Assembly: GCA_020284085.1 (NCBI GenBank)
Contig: JACEVL010000005.1
Coordinates: forward strand, 1,409,215-1,473,214
Direction of reading: 5' to 3'
DNA length: 64,000 nucleotides
Source of the DNA: Aporrectodea caliginosa
Taxonomy: Eukaryota > Annelida > Clitellata > Crassiclitellata > Lumbricidae
The notes below the pieces were generated by a model. The model saw only the letters and a program-made list of their open reading frames with translations, was not told where the DNA came from and searched no databases. Below are positions 51,268-61,470 of the stretch, one piece after another; positions within the stretch are counted from its first letter, which is position 1; every line of letters begins with the position of its first letter. The position numbers were made by a program, and so were the translations under genes.

Positions 51268-51420
51268 TTGTAATAATAATAATAATAAAAATAATAATAA
51301 TAATAATATAATTTCTAAGTTTCTGGGGAATGAAGTGCCTCAGGGAAAAAATAATAATAGTAATAACAATAATAGTAATAATAGTAAGGAAAAATGGCAA
51401 AGAAAAAATATAATAGTAAG
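51268..51420. repeat. (TAA)n microsatellite region
   Basis: Interrupted AAT/TAA runs (51270-51307, 51346-51390) around a short unique stretch. They translate to Asn-rich frames that are not genes. Confidence 0.85.
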
Positions 51421-51456
51421 GAAAAATTTAGGAAAGGAAAAAGTTACTGGGAACTG

Positions 51457-51658
51457 AGGCACTATTGTAAATAAGCACAATAAAGATGTTATAGAGACAT
51501 GCAAAGAGTGTGCTACCTTTATCGTTATACATAGAATGACTTCCATGAACTTATAAATAAGACTACATAAATGGATTGCTAAGAGTATTATTATTAGGAT
51601 GATTATTGTCAGTAACGGCAATTATAATAATTGTAAGTGCTTATTTACAATAGTGTCT
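51457..51658. mobile_element. Short MITE with 22-bp TIRs
   Basis: GAGGCACTATTGTAAATAAG (from 51457) and its complement ending at 51658 form 22-bp arms with one mismatch around about 160 bases of AT-rich sequence. No coding frame; the superfamily is unclear. Confidence 0.65.
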
Positions 51659-51894
51659 CTTTAAGAAAACTCATAGGAGAAGCTCCCATTCTCTAATTGT
51701 ACAAGACAATGAATTAACAGAATGGCTATCAACCGCCTGCATGGAAAGTAGAAGAAGCTCATGTTGTAGATTGCATGGAAGCCAGAGGTGTGCAAAAGTT
51801 TGGATTTCCTTGCCGATTTTTGCAAGTTTTTTTATTTATTGTTCTGTATTAAGGAAAATAACAGCACATAACATAAGCACATCAAATAAATGTC

Positions 51895-52299
51895 CTATGT
51901 CAACGCTACTTTATGCCAGCGATTCTCAATCGGATTCAGATCCGGTGATTGGGTGGGCCAGTCCAGCATCCTTATGTTGTTCTGGTGCTTCCAGTTGGTA
52001 ACCATTTTGGCACAACGCATTGTCATCCTGAAACAAGAACGATGCAGAAACAGCTGCTGAACTGATGGCACTTCTGCCGTAAACTGATCTACTTTGTCAC
52101 ATTGACTGCTCCAATTGTTCCATCGACGATATGCAGACGTCCTATGCCACTGGCGGCCATGCAGCCCCAGACCATGATCTTCAGAGGATGCTTCACCATC
52201 AGGTTCAGGCAATCTGACTTGAATTCCTCTCCATGAAACCTCCTCACATACGTGTGGGCCTGGTTGCCAAACAGGCAGAAGGTGCACCTTCTCCCACAT
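51895..52299 (-). pseudogene. Tc1 transposase, catalytic and C-terminal part
   Basis: Across two minus frames: FCLFGNQAHTYVRRFHGEEF, VKHPLKIMVWGCMAASGIGR, FLHRSCFRMTMRCAK and LDWPTQSPDLNPIENRWHKV. The last contains the D/N-P-I-E hallmark around the third catalytic acidic residue of Tc1 enzymes. The middle Asp block (normally QDNAPCH-like) is replaced by SCFRMTMRCAK, suggesting loss of that catalytic residue. A frameshift near 52090 separates the parts. Confidence 0.75.
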
Positions 52300-52387
52300 C
52301 TCATAACTTCAGCTGGAGTATTGCCATGCCCATAGGAGTTGGTTGCGCTTAGTCAGTTGGAAATCATCAGCTACCAACAACCAGGAC

Positions 52388-53240
52388 ATGATCTCAGAAT
52401 GGCAACCATTTAATATCCTTGACTGGTTGCACCACACCTCAGAGGGCCTCGATGGTCTTCCTGCCTGGTTTCTCCGTCTCTCTGCGCCTGGATATGCCAA
52501 CCGATTGACCAAGTTAATCAACCAATCGCTGTGTTATTCACATGTTCCAGATCAGTGGAAGACCGTGATTATCCGTCCGAAGGCGAAAGTAGCCTCTCCA
52601 AAATGCCCGGCTGACTACCGTCCGATCTCAGTAGTACCGATTCTGTCCAGGGTGGTTGAACGGATTCTGGTTCGAGCTTACCTCTACCCAAGCTTACCTC
52701 TACCCAAGCTTGACGGTCTCGGAGCATGTTGACCATCAGATCATGTGCATCATCTCTTTACGCCCTTCGAGTGCTGCGCGAGCACAGGCTACAAGGTCCA
52801 GCCTTACATCTAACAACTCGTGCCACAACTCTGTTGCGTTTACTGTATGCGTCCCCAGCCTGGTGGGCCTGATGAGCTCGAGCGAAGTTGATCGTGTCGA
52901 GGGGCTCAAGAGACTGGTCAAGAGGGCTGGCTTCCTACCTCAGGATGCCCCGACCGCGACCCAAATGGCAGAAGCCGCTGACGCAGCCCTCTTCGCTGCT
53001 ATCATCCAAGATAACTACCATGTCCTCCGCAGGCTCTTTCCTACTTGGTCTGTTAGTAACTATAACCTACGCCCCAGGCCTCATCCCTTTGAACTTACAA
53101 CTAAGAACAACAAGATCTTCGTACCACGCATGCTATTCAAAAACGTCTACTAGATGAAAAACCGCCTCTCTCAATAACTCATGTATTCTGTTGCATTTTG
53201 TCGACAGTTTTGTGTTAAATAAACGAATATGATGAATGAT
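52388..53240 (+). mobile_element. LINE with internal deletion, inserted in Tc1
   Basis: The first frame (to about 52732) reads LDGLPAWFLRLSAPGYANRL, WKTVIIRPKAKVAS and DYRPISVVPILSRVVERIL, the start of an RT. A second frame carries SSEVDRVEGLKRLVKRAGFL, AAIIQDNYHVLRRLFPTWS and PRMLFKNVY with stop at 53153, the C-terminal end of the same family. The catalytic middle is deleted at about 52690. The 3' UTR ends AATAAACGAATATGATGAAT near 53240, directly against Tc1 sequence. Confidence 0.8.
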
Positions 53241-53675
53241 GTCGGTCATCAGTGGCTTCCTGTGTGCCTTGCAGCCCTTCAGACCGAAGTGCAGGCACAG
53301 GCGATGCAATGTTGAGGAACTGGCAACAACGATGCACATCTCCCACCACTCATGCAGCTGTTCAGGTGATAACAGCTTGTGGTTGGCCAAAGATAGGCGG
53401 CAAAGTGTGTTATCCTGGCATGACGTCGACTTGGGTGGATGACCGGGCCAAACCCTGTTGACCACTGACCCCGTCTCCTTATTCTTCTGTAGGATCTTGA
53501 CGACTGCGCTCTGACTGCAGCCAATTTTTCCGGCAATCTTCCAGCTTGAGAAACCCTCTTGGCGCATCACGGACACACAAACTTGCTGCACCATTGTCAG
53601 GTTCTGACCATCCTTTAATGTTGAAAGTGTGTGCTGTCCCAGTCTCCAGACTGACGATGATACGCAAAACCCCAC
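53240..53675 (-). pseudogene. Tc1 transposase N-terminal DNA-binding part
   Basis: The minus strand reads SVMRQEGFSSWKIAGKIGCS, QSAVVKILQKNKETGSVVNR, GHPPKSTSCQDN and LGLKGCKAHRKPLMTD. This is the paired-like helix-turn-helix with the GRPR-like basic motif (here GHPPK) of Tc1 transposases. Homology ends at LMTD; the following residues come from the inserted LINE's 3' UTR read backwards. Binds the element's inverted repeats when intact. Confidence 0.75.
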
Positions 53676-53984
53676 AGAATTTTACATAGCCGTTTCATGT
53701 GTGCTAGCTATCATCTCCACGATTGGTCAGCTTCACAAGAAATGATTGGCTAATCTCGATTGAACTTTGATGCACAATCCGTAATTTCTAGGGGGAAGTT
53801 CATGTACATGTATTCTTACCATAGCCAGTGTGAAGTTAAAAGTCATCCATCTGCAAATGTGTATTTTCACAGCTAAATTCATTGCCTGTAACAATGTGTG
53901 GAATTAACTGCATTAGAGATAACAGACCTGGAAATTTAAGAAACGTAAAATGTATTGGCGATTCTAAACTTTTGCACACCACTT

Positions 53985-54405
53985 CTTATACATGGTGAGA
54001 AAAAGTGATCCTCTAAAACTGTATAATAACTTACATTCAAAAGAAATAGCAAATAAACTTTAAATAAACGTGGAACAAAAATTTCACATCGTGTTTGATG
54101 CATTACACTATAATTTGTACTCATAATGTCCTCCTTCAGCTTCAATGTCAAGCAGTAAGGCTTGACACCACAGACTTACCTAATAACTGACATAGCTCAT
54201 CAACATTTCAATTTTTTTTCTGGAGACTCTGTCTCACTTTCTTCTTCAGATTTTACAGTCTACAGGACAGTCCACAGAACTGTAAAATCTGAAGGTTAGA
54301 CTGTTAAGTGCCTCTGATGAGAATCTCTTGGAGCATAACTGTTTGGAGGCCAAATTCCAAGAGGTATGAAATCAAAAGTTTCATTTATCAGTTTGAAGGT
54401 TTCAT
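53985..54405. repeat. Spacer with a 15-bp hairpin
   Basis: TTCAGATTTTACAGT (54245-54259) and ACTGTAAAATCTGAA (54279-54293) form a perfect 15-bp stem with a 19-base loop. No gene in the rest. Confidence 0.6.
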
Positions 54406-54409
54406 GACA

Positions 54410-55849
54410 CTTTGTAATGTAATGTAATGTAACAACACATTTATAAAGCGCCACTTAAGAGTCTCTCAGAAGCTCTCAACACGTGGCCATCAAACAGCTG
54501 AAAAAATGCGTCTTTAAGAGTTTGGAGAAAACCATATAGCCGCGTGCAGCACGCACAGACGGCGGAAGAGCATTCCAGATCCGTGGCGCCGCAATCGAGA
54601 AGTTCCGACGAGCACAGGTGGTGGTTCGAAACGAAGGTATTATCAAGTCATTTCGCGAGGCAGACCGGAGAGCCTGCCGACCAGTTTGAGTGCCAACTGG
54701 AAGGCACAGTTCCGCAATGTAGTTCGGAGCAGTACCAGTCGTAGCCTTCCAAACCAGCGTAGCAATTTTGAATTGCACACGATCAGCAACTGGAAGCCAG
54801 CGGAGCTCATGTCGCATGTAGTCAGATATGTGTGAATATTTTGGTAGATCAGCCAGTAGTCTGGCTGCTGCATTCTGAACGAGCTGAAGTTGATGAAGAC
54901 GGAACTCAGGGAGGCCCAGGAGGACCCCATTACAGTAGTCAAGACGTGTGAGGACGAAGGAGTGTATTAGCACAGCCGCAGCGCTTAGCGACAGCGTTCT
55001 CCGTATAACTCGGATCTGCCTGAGCTCATAATAGCTAATCCTGGCGATATGTGACACATGATCAGCCATCGTAAGCCCACCATCAAGAAGCACCCCAAGG
55101 TCCCTCACAACATTACAGGACTGTCCAGTAAGGGATGCCGATGCAAGAGCATTTTTATCAATCCTACAACGTGCACGTGTTGTACCGAACCATATAAACT
55201 GTAACTTGCTCGGGTTGAGTCTAAGACGATTGGCAGACATCCAGTCGTGTACAGTCTCAAGTGCACAATGCATTTGTTGCGCGCATACCACTGAATCCTC
55301 AGGTCGACAGGACAAATACAGTCGAAGGTCATCAGCAAACTGATGAGATGTGGGACCCAGCAACGCTACAACATTATAGAGGTCAGCTGTGTACAGAATG
55401 AAAAGTAGTGGCCCCAGGACTGAGCCCTGAGGAACACCACAAACAACAGGCGCCCAGACCGACTTGTCATCTCCAATCTCCACCCTCATGGTCCGCTCCT
55501 CAAGATAGGAACAGAACCAACCCAATGCACGGCCTGAGATCCCGTATGATGCCTCAAGCCTTGTAAGGAGAATCTGATGATCTACCGAATCGAAGGCAGC
55601 GCTCACATCAAGAAGAGCCAGTAGTGTAACCCTGCCCGAATCCATAGCCTGATTGATGTCTGATAGAAGACGGATAAGGAGTGTCTCGGTTGAATGTCCC
55701 TTGCGAAAGCCAGACTGATGATTTGGCATCAGACCATTCTGCTCAAGATATCGGAGCAGCTGAACTTTGTTCACAAATGACATCACAATGATGTAATACT
55801 TCATAGGAGACTGTCCAAGATTTAAAAAATTATTAACCATTACAGACAA
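54410..55849 (-). mobile_element. L2-group LINE, 5'-truncated, intact RT frame, (TTACA)n tail
   Basis: A minus frame from about 55849 to 54476 is open for 457 codons. It contains all RT boxes: [59 protein letters not shown] and HQFADDLRLYL, then the C-terminal LRWLPVADRVQFK and IAAPRIWNALPPSVR. The 3' end is AGTGGCGCTTTATAAATGTG then (TTACA)n to 54410. The start is not genuine: the RT is joined to flanking sequence near 55780, and endonuclease is missing. The intact frame indicates a young insertion. It lies in intron 1 of the WD40 gene, same strand. Confidence 0.9.
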
Positions 55850-56034
55850 GATAAAAATCCATTTAAATTTCCTTCATTTATGAATATTTCGTAGTTACAT
55901 TATATGAATAACAGTTGTTGGGAGTGACTTTATTTTCACTCATACTTATATAATTTATCAGTAGTTATGTAAGTTATGCACGTTATGCACATACTTAATA
56001 TGGATTTTTATTTATTAGGACTTAAGTTATGTAC

Positions 56035-56225
56035 CTGGTAATCAGTAATTATGCAAGCCATAATGATGCTCCAGATTTTGACAGTATAATCTTCAGCACC
56101 TGAAACAGCAAATGCTTCGTCCCCCGCTATGTCGACACATGTCACTGGCCCCGAGTGACCAATCAGATCCTCAGCAAAATCGCATATGTCCATATTCCAA
56201 AGCTTGACCAGCTTATCACATGACC
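56035..56225 (-). CDS. WD40-repeat protein, exon 1 of those visible
   Basis: The minus-strand exon begins after TTTGTTCTCTTGAAG (acceptor 56227-56226) with two bases completing a Gly codon. It ends DYQ at CAG|GTACAT (donor 56034-56033, phase 0), 191 bases. It codes SCDKLVKLWN, GHSGPVTCVDIAGDE and SGAEDYTVKIWS: the end of one WD40 repeat and one complete repeat. The start in phase 1 means more coding exons lie upstream, beyond the window or unrecognised. Intron positions fall between repeats here and after exon 3, as in modular WD40 genes. Confidence 0.85.
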
Positions 56226-56227
56226 CT

Positions 56228-57480
56228 TCAAGAGAACAAATGAACAAAATCCTTGAATAAATGCTAGCTATAACAGTGGATGGAAGGCGTTGCTGGTTCT
56301 TGTTTTACATTTTGGCTGGAAGTTGAGCTATATGTTGGATTTCAAATTCTGCAATTTAAACTGGCAGTTAAACATATTTTAAATTCATTTAAATTTATAA
56401 ATTGCTCAAACTAAATGCTCTATCAAATGAATTATCAAATAGTTCACCCTGTACTCTTGTATTTCATCAAACAATTTGGTGCACCTGTTATATCTGCTAT
56501 TATCACACATTTGTTCTTGCATGTGTTCTATGTATTTGGCCTAAGCATATTTAGTTTGGCGCAAAAGGAGTGATTGAGCAACTACCAGTGCAGCTCAGTT
56601 GGGAGGCAAGTTCACAGAGTGTGTGAAGCTAGTGCCCAGCCTATGCCCCAAAGAGCGGTGTACTGAAAATGATGAGAGTTGTAGTGTCTTTCAGTACTTG
56701 GTGGCGAGCGGTACTATGAACACAGTAGCTGGCTAAATTTTTGAGGGGGCTTTAGTTTGCAACTCAGCATGTGGGTTGTTGTATCAAGCAGAGACAAATG
56801 ACGAGATGTCTTTCTTTCGATGATGTCTTATGATAACACAATCTATTTACAGTGTATTAACAGAGAACGATTCTTTAGCACTTAGCATAATGTTTCCCTC
56901 TACAGAGTCCGCCGAACTCTACTTCCTCGACTACTAGGCCCGTCGGATCCTGCAGCCTGCTGTCGCTCCTTTTCTCTCGAACTCTCTGCTCCTTCTCAAA
57001 TCTCCACTGAGAATGCCTCCTCTCTCTTCTTTCTCTCTCGTTTCTCCCTGCACCCCACCTGTCAGTCAACTCTTTCGCGCCCCCCCAACCGCACCCTCCT
57101 ATTCGTTCCCTCTTGCTATCTGCTATCTGCCTTCTCTCTCCTCGACCTTATGTCAGGCGTGGCCTTTCCCTCGCTGCGTCGATCTGTCTGTCAATCAAGT
57201 CTTACACATTCAATCCATGCTAACAAAACACATAACAGCAGCTTTATACTATATCTATATTAATATGAATATCATCGTGACCGCTTTCACTACAAGTGGT
57301 ATGTGGTTCACTATCGCAACCTCAAGCTCGACAAGGCAATGGGCTTGTGAATCAATAAGATCTACCTTACCATCCAGTTTCGCAGAAGGCCTGGATAGCC
57401 CCATACATCGAGATGAATACACAGTTGTGCATGAAGGCAATGGTGGACTTTTTAAAGAACTTCTTTATGGTAGCTAATAG
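56228..57480. other. No gene recognised; pyrimidine-rich tract at 56890-57180
   Basis: 56890-57180 is strongly C/T-rich (runs such as TCTCTCTTCTTTCTCTCTCG) and gives spurious Ser/Pro-rich frames. The remainder is AT-rich. No exon with WD40 motifs was found. Confidence 0.5.
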
Positions 57481-58316
57481 CATGGTGTTTGGCAAGAGAA
57501 AGAAAAATTGCACAAACACATCAGGGTTGACCTAGTGGTGGCCAAGCAAGAGGACGGACCGCTTACATCGCCTGATCGCTGATCCAACCTATCTATCAAA
57601 CCACATCTTCGAGAGCAGCCTAGTTGCTGTCCATAGCACCAAGATCAAGTCTATGTTGGCCAGTTTGGCCAGGCCAGCCTCACCATAAGCAAGCATCTCA
57701 TGTATGACCATTGGTACAATGATATCAAGATTCAGTATGGGGACAAAGCCAAACTGCTGTAAACCGACACCGACAGCCTGCTTTTCCATATGGAGACGTT
57801 GGACATTCACGCCAACATGTGGACCAACAAGCATCTGTTTGACTTCAGTGAATACCACAGGGATACTGGCCCACACTACAGTGGCGAGAACAAGAAGGTT
57901 GTGAGCAAGTTCAAGAAAGAATGCAATGACGTCCCCACTGCCAAGTTCATGGGTTTGCGCCCAAAGTTGTACTCCATCTTGAAAGCAGATGATGCAGAGA
58001 TCAGGAAAGCAAAGGGCATCCAGAGGGCGGTCGTGAAAGATCGACACCACGAGCATACAAGCAATGTCTGCATGACTGGAAAGAGATGCAGCACACAGAG
58101 ATTGTGTTTCGAAGCCATGGGCACCAGATGGGTGTGTACAAGCAGCACAAGGTCAGCCTCTCCACACTGGACACAAAAAGTCGACAACAACTGATGGGAT
58201 CACAATAGGGCACTACCGAACCGAGCACCATGCTATCCAAATGGAATTCTATCAGTTGGGAGAAGCAGTTCCTCGTGCACAAACCTCGAACAGAACATCG
58301 TGTCCAAAGACCAAAT
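57481..58316 (+). pseudogene. Polinton/Maverick protein-primed DNA polymerase B, C-terminal fragment
   Basis: Across two frames the plus strand reads LSKHLMYDHWYNDIKIQYGD, KAKLL, a stop (57760-57762), then TDTDSLLFHMET: the Y-G-D and T-D-T-D-S catalytic box of family B polymerases. It continues with HYSGENKKVVSKFKKECNDV, FMGLRPKLYSI and KGIQRAVVKDRHHEH, which is the C-terminal order of Polinton-type polymerases. Stops and frameshifts show it is dead. In an intact element this enzyme copies the linear transposon from a terminal protein. It is cut at the 3' side by a LINE at 58316. Confidence 0.75.
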
Positions 58317-58600
58317 ATTCATCCATTCAATCATATAGCACCCCTCCAAGATAACCTACTCAGAGGCACTCCCAGCCCAACTCCAGCAGTTTTTAGATTC
58401 TTGTAAAAGGTGTATGCAAAGTTTCTGGCTAAAAGAACGTGTAGATTTGAAGCACATGCCTTTTTCACTCCACATGATCGGCCCAACCACTGAGAAGGCA
58501 CGATGCTGCATCTTTGAAGTGCGCGCAAAGGGAACAGCAAGTTCGCCACGCGATACAGAACGAAGATTTCTGCGGGCAGCCAAACCTGAGGTAGGGTGGA
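58316..58600 (-). mobile_element. L2 LINE 3' end
   Basis: The minus strand encodes RRNLRSVSRGELAVPFARTS, HRAFSVVGPIMWSE and the terminal WSWAGSASE. It ends AGGTTATCTTGGAGGGGTGC TATATGATTGAATGGATG toward 58316. It separates two Polinton-like segments. Confidence 0.8.
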
Positions 58601-58842
58601 AAGAGAGGGCTTCTGTGTCATTCTGGCAGCCATGATCCCTTCAGCCAGCTTCATGACTTGCTCTCCAACCAACTGCGTCAGCTTGTCATTTGGGTTCAGC
58701 ATTGGATGCAGTATGTGACATAGCATGGATAGATAGATCTGCCACATAGCTTGCTTCTTCAGCCAGTCGCAAGCGTGAGCCTTGGAAACCTTGGCGGCTG
58801 AGGCCAGCTTCACCACGCAGCTTTGCCTCCTTAGGGCTGTAA
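58600..58842 (-). pseudogene. Possible Polinton integrase N-terminal fragment
   Basis: The minus strand reads RRQSCVVKLASAAKVSKAHA, CDWLKKQAMWQIYL and NPNDKLTQLV. The A-A-K-V-S ... W-L-x-K-Q-A-x-W-Q-I-Y-L pattern is one I associate with the region just before the catalytic core of Polinton integrases. It lies next to the PolB fragment but in the opposite orientation. No catalytic residues are included. The call is from memory of the family pattern and needs a profile search. Confidence 0.45.
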
Positions 58843-58844
58843 TG

Positions 58845-58905
58845 CAAGCGCCTCTGAGTAGTTTCCTTGAAGGGGCACTATATAAATAAATAAATGAATG
58901 AATGA
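58845..58905 (+). repeat. L2 3' tail, plus strand
   Basis: GCAAGCGCCTCTGAGTAG, CTTGAAGGGGCACTATATAA and (ATAA)n(GAAT)n. Only the last 60 bases of the family are present, in the opposite orientation to the LINE at 58316. Confidence 0.7.
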
Positions 58906-59204
58906 ACAATGTGGGAAGGTGCTTAGCCACCTGTTGCCTCAATAGCATATTGCCAACAGGCAGACGCGGACCTTTCCCAGCACTCGCGTGCTGCTGAGTG
59001 CTGACCCCTCATTCTTGCAGTTGTACTGAAACCCACACCCTTCCCCAACCGTGACTTTGTCGACAAAATGGCCAATACCGCAATACGAGTTGTGCATCCT
59101 TCTCGTACTCTCGGGTTTCATCAGCGAGTGAGATCTTTGATGAGGTCGCAGCTAAGTTGTTGTCTGCTTGGTTGCGCCTGGCATAAAACACAGCGGGATC
59201 TCAC
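58906..59204. other. Unassigned, possibly Polinton-derived
   Basis: Minus-strand frames are open through about 59191-58940 but carry no motif I recognise. Its position between Polinton-like pieces and repeat A is the only hint. Confidence 0.3.
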
Positions 59205-59494
59205 TGGCGGAATATCCGGTCGCCGCCAAATTTCGTTCGGAAAGAATGTGCAGTTTTATTGGATTTTAAGCCATATGAATGCAAACGGCTCGTCTATTCG
59301 TGGGTATATTGCGTCCGAGTACGCTTCTGTGATGCCTGTCAAGTCAACCACATGGAATATTCTTGTTTTGGACGAGTTTAACAACACCTACAATCAACTC
59401 CTCACAGCAGCCACCACGTGGTTGGTAACAACTAAGAACGAATAGTCGAGATCCGAATTTCTGCATGCGTCGCCTGTAAGCCTTCAGAAATTAA

Positions 59495-60563
59495 CCCTTT
59501 CCGTACCACGCCATTATAGTCCTGCGCTACTTGGGATATCCAGGCAAAATTGACGGATTTTCATAGACATAACATATATGACAATATAACTCCTGTTTTG
59601 TCTAGAAACATTGAAACTTCGAATACGTATTTTTTTTAACTTTCTAGCATGTTTTGTCATGCACATCTGTATGATTATTGTTAAGTACAGCTTTTTGGAC
59701 TATTTTTTTATTGTTATCGATACTATTGAGAACTTTCGAATGAAATTATCAACACTATATTGCCTATATACAAAGTAAGATCAGTCAAATTTGCCAGATA
59801 ATCAATGGTATCAGATGTAAAAATACACCAGATCAGTAATTATAGGCAGACCAGTCAACAGTTATCCACTTAATTGCGTGTGGTATGCTCAGAAGATCAG
59901 TCGTCAGGGTGGCATGCATGTCATCGCTCGACTCATCCTTACCATTATAGACTCGGAACTTGTAGATGTAGGCGGTGCTTGATTCACTAGCACAAACGAG
60001 CTTCACCCTAAATCGAGACCTATTTAGCGAACAGGACGGCCTCTGCGAACAGTAGAGTACTGCTCTATGGGAACACTGGGATGCATCGTCATATCTTATG
60101 ACACCGGTCCTACGTCTGCGGGCGACGACCTTTTCGCCGGTCATGCAGTAGGCCTACTTTCATCACTATCCGAATCACTATTTGCATCACCTAAATCGCT
60201 ACTTTCATGTAGAAGGCTCTTCATCACTATCAGAAGACTCTGGCAAAAGTTTTACAACTTCGTCTTTGCTAAATTTTCTACACAACATCGTCCATCAACA
60301 CTGTACAATCGACCATGAGTATGCAATTACCACGACCCGTTTGGTCAGCACAGAATATGTAAAAAAATTATTTTTCATTATAATTTCTTCATTCAGTAGC
60401 TGTCAGCACACAAGCAGTAAGCACGCCCTATCAAGTAAAGGCAGCACAGTGCTATGTGCATCATGCAGGCGTCCATATTTTATCGGACGTACGCCGTACG
60501 TCATAAGGTAGCCCAGCCGTCTAAACCATGACGTACGGCGTACGTCACAAGGGACAGAAAGCG
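59495..60563 (-). mobile_element. Non-autonomous piggyBac element with TTAA duplication
   Basis: TTAA at 59491-59494 and 60564-60567 flanks ends CCCTTTCCGTACC and (complement) CGCTTTCTGTCCC. The paralogous repeat A shows the site without the insert. The right end has two near-palindromes built on TGACGTACGGCGTACGTCA. The minus strand keeps transposase remnants. At 1069 bp it is an internal deletion derivative. Confidence 0.85.
59833..60330 (-). pseudogene. piggyBac transposase remnants
   Basis: The minus strand at about 60000-59930 reads SESSTAYIYKFRVYNGKDES, a pattern from the catalytic core of piggyBac transposases (S-x-T-G-Y-I-x-x-F-x-V-Y-x-G-K). At about 60300-60060 an acidic N-terminal region matches, across stops, the start of the second element at 63700-63980. 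The middle is deleted. Confidence 0.6.
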
Positions 60564-60815
60564 TTAACTATAAAGATTCCAGCAACATAACATCTGTTGC
60601 CAGGAAAATCACAGATGCAGTCTTATGTATTATGTGTAGCCCTTGAAGCATCAACTACCAATGAACTTGCCATACTTCGAAGCGAGCGTCAGTAGCGCTT
60701 ATAGTAGCTGCTAATAGCTGACACTGCCTGACAGGCCATTTTGAGCTTTAACCGATCCATCGACAGTATAATTTAATATCAACTGTCTATACTTTGTAAA
60801 ATGTGAGTGTTTGAC

Positions 60816-61065
60816 TTGCATTATTAAAAGGCTACTTACTTACTTACTTACTTTATGGTTGAGCTGGTTAATCCCGCTAGCCCAGCAACAGTCGCTTATC
60901 GAACTTCGTGATTAGCTCACAGTATGAGTACTTGCCAGTGTTCTGGTATGAGCCTCCTGGAACATCCTCCAAACGCAAACCGGATGGAAAGTATGTGTTG
61001 AATAGCACACTCAACAGCATACATCGCTTGCAGATGCAGATGCAGAGTGTATTCACCAGCAAACC
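60816..61065. other. (TTAC)n microsatellite and unassigned sequence
   Basis: CTTACTTACTTACTTAC at 60835-60852, then sequence with minus-strand frame RLEDVPGGSYQNTGKYSYCE (about 60970-60910) that I cannot place. It may belong to a Polinton but I have no firm evidence. Confidence 0.35.
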
Positions 61066-61284
61066 GCCGCTAGTAGTGTTGTTTTAGTTTTGCCTCGAAT
61101 GTTAGTTTCGGTTACTATTAGCTTTACATGCTTGGTGTTTTAGTTATTATTGGTTTTAGTTATTTCACCAAGTTTTAGTTTTAGTTTTAGTTAATAGAAA
61201 CTGACACTTCCTTGTTACAGTTTTAGTTTCTTCAGTTTTAGTTTTAGTTTCAGTTATTATTTCACTGATATTTATCCAACAACA

Positions 61285-61470
61285 ATGTATATCAAATTAC
61301 TGCAATCACCTTCACCTTGTCACCTTGTGCCGTCAGTTCGTGGAACTCTAGCGACCGTCGTGACCAGCTTCCTCCAAATGCATTTGTTCTCTTTTCTGTC
61401 CACGATATCCCCAGCAATCTTCTCCATATCCACATTTTGCACGCATCAATCTTATCTTTCTCTACCACTG
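61285..61470 (-). repeat. RTE/L1-like LINE fragment
   Basis: The minus strand reads KMWIWRRLLGISWTEKRTNA, matching the EMWIWRR segment of the LINE at 42657-44418 and the residues expected after it. The fragment is fused directly to the L2 LINE that follows on the plus strand. Confidence 0.65.

Larger units (their letters stand above)
51783..53984 (-). mobile_element. Tc1-like element split by a LINE
   Basis: The left end GGTGTGCAAAAGTTTGGATT and right end (complement of CTAAACTTTTGCACACC) are inverted. Minus-strand transposase pieces flank a plus LINE at about 52388-53240. Length without the insert is about 1.35 kb, normal for Tc1. The TA duplication is not clear, so the outermost bases are approximate. 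Confidence 0.75.
59205..60815 (+). repeat. Dispersed repeat A, copy 2, split by piggyBac
   Basis: 59205-59490 and 60568-60815 together match the minus copy at 15875-16668, in order: GGAATATCCGGTCGCCGCC, GGGTATATTGCGTCCGAGT, ACTATAAAGATTCCAGCAAC, ATATCAACTGTCTATACT. The break falls exactly at the TTAA of the piggyBac element. The tail beyond 60815 differs. Confidence 0.75.

Noticed and set aside
53160..53240. C-terminal residues of the Tc1 N-terminal frame (HHIRLFNTKLSTKC...)
   Set aside because: These codons are the reverse complement of the inserted LINE's 3' UTR and not part of the transposase.
57013..57477. 154-codon plus frame rich in Ser, Pro and Leu
   Set aside because: It arises from a pyrimidine-rich tract and continues into motif-free sequence; no homology pattern or splice context supports it.
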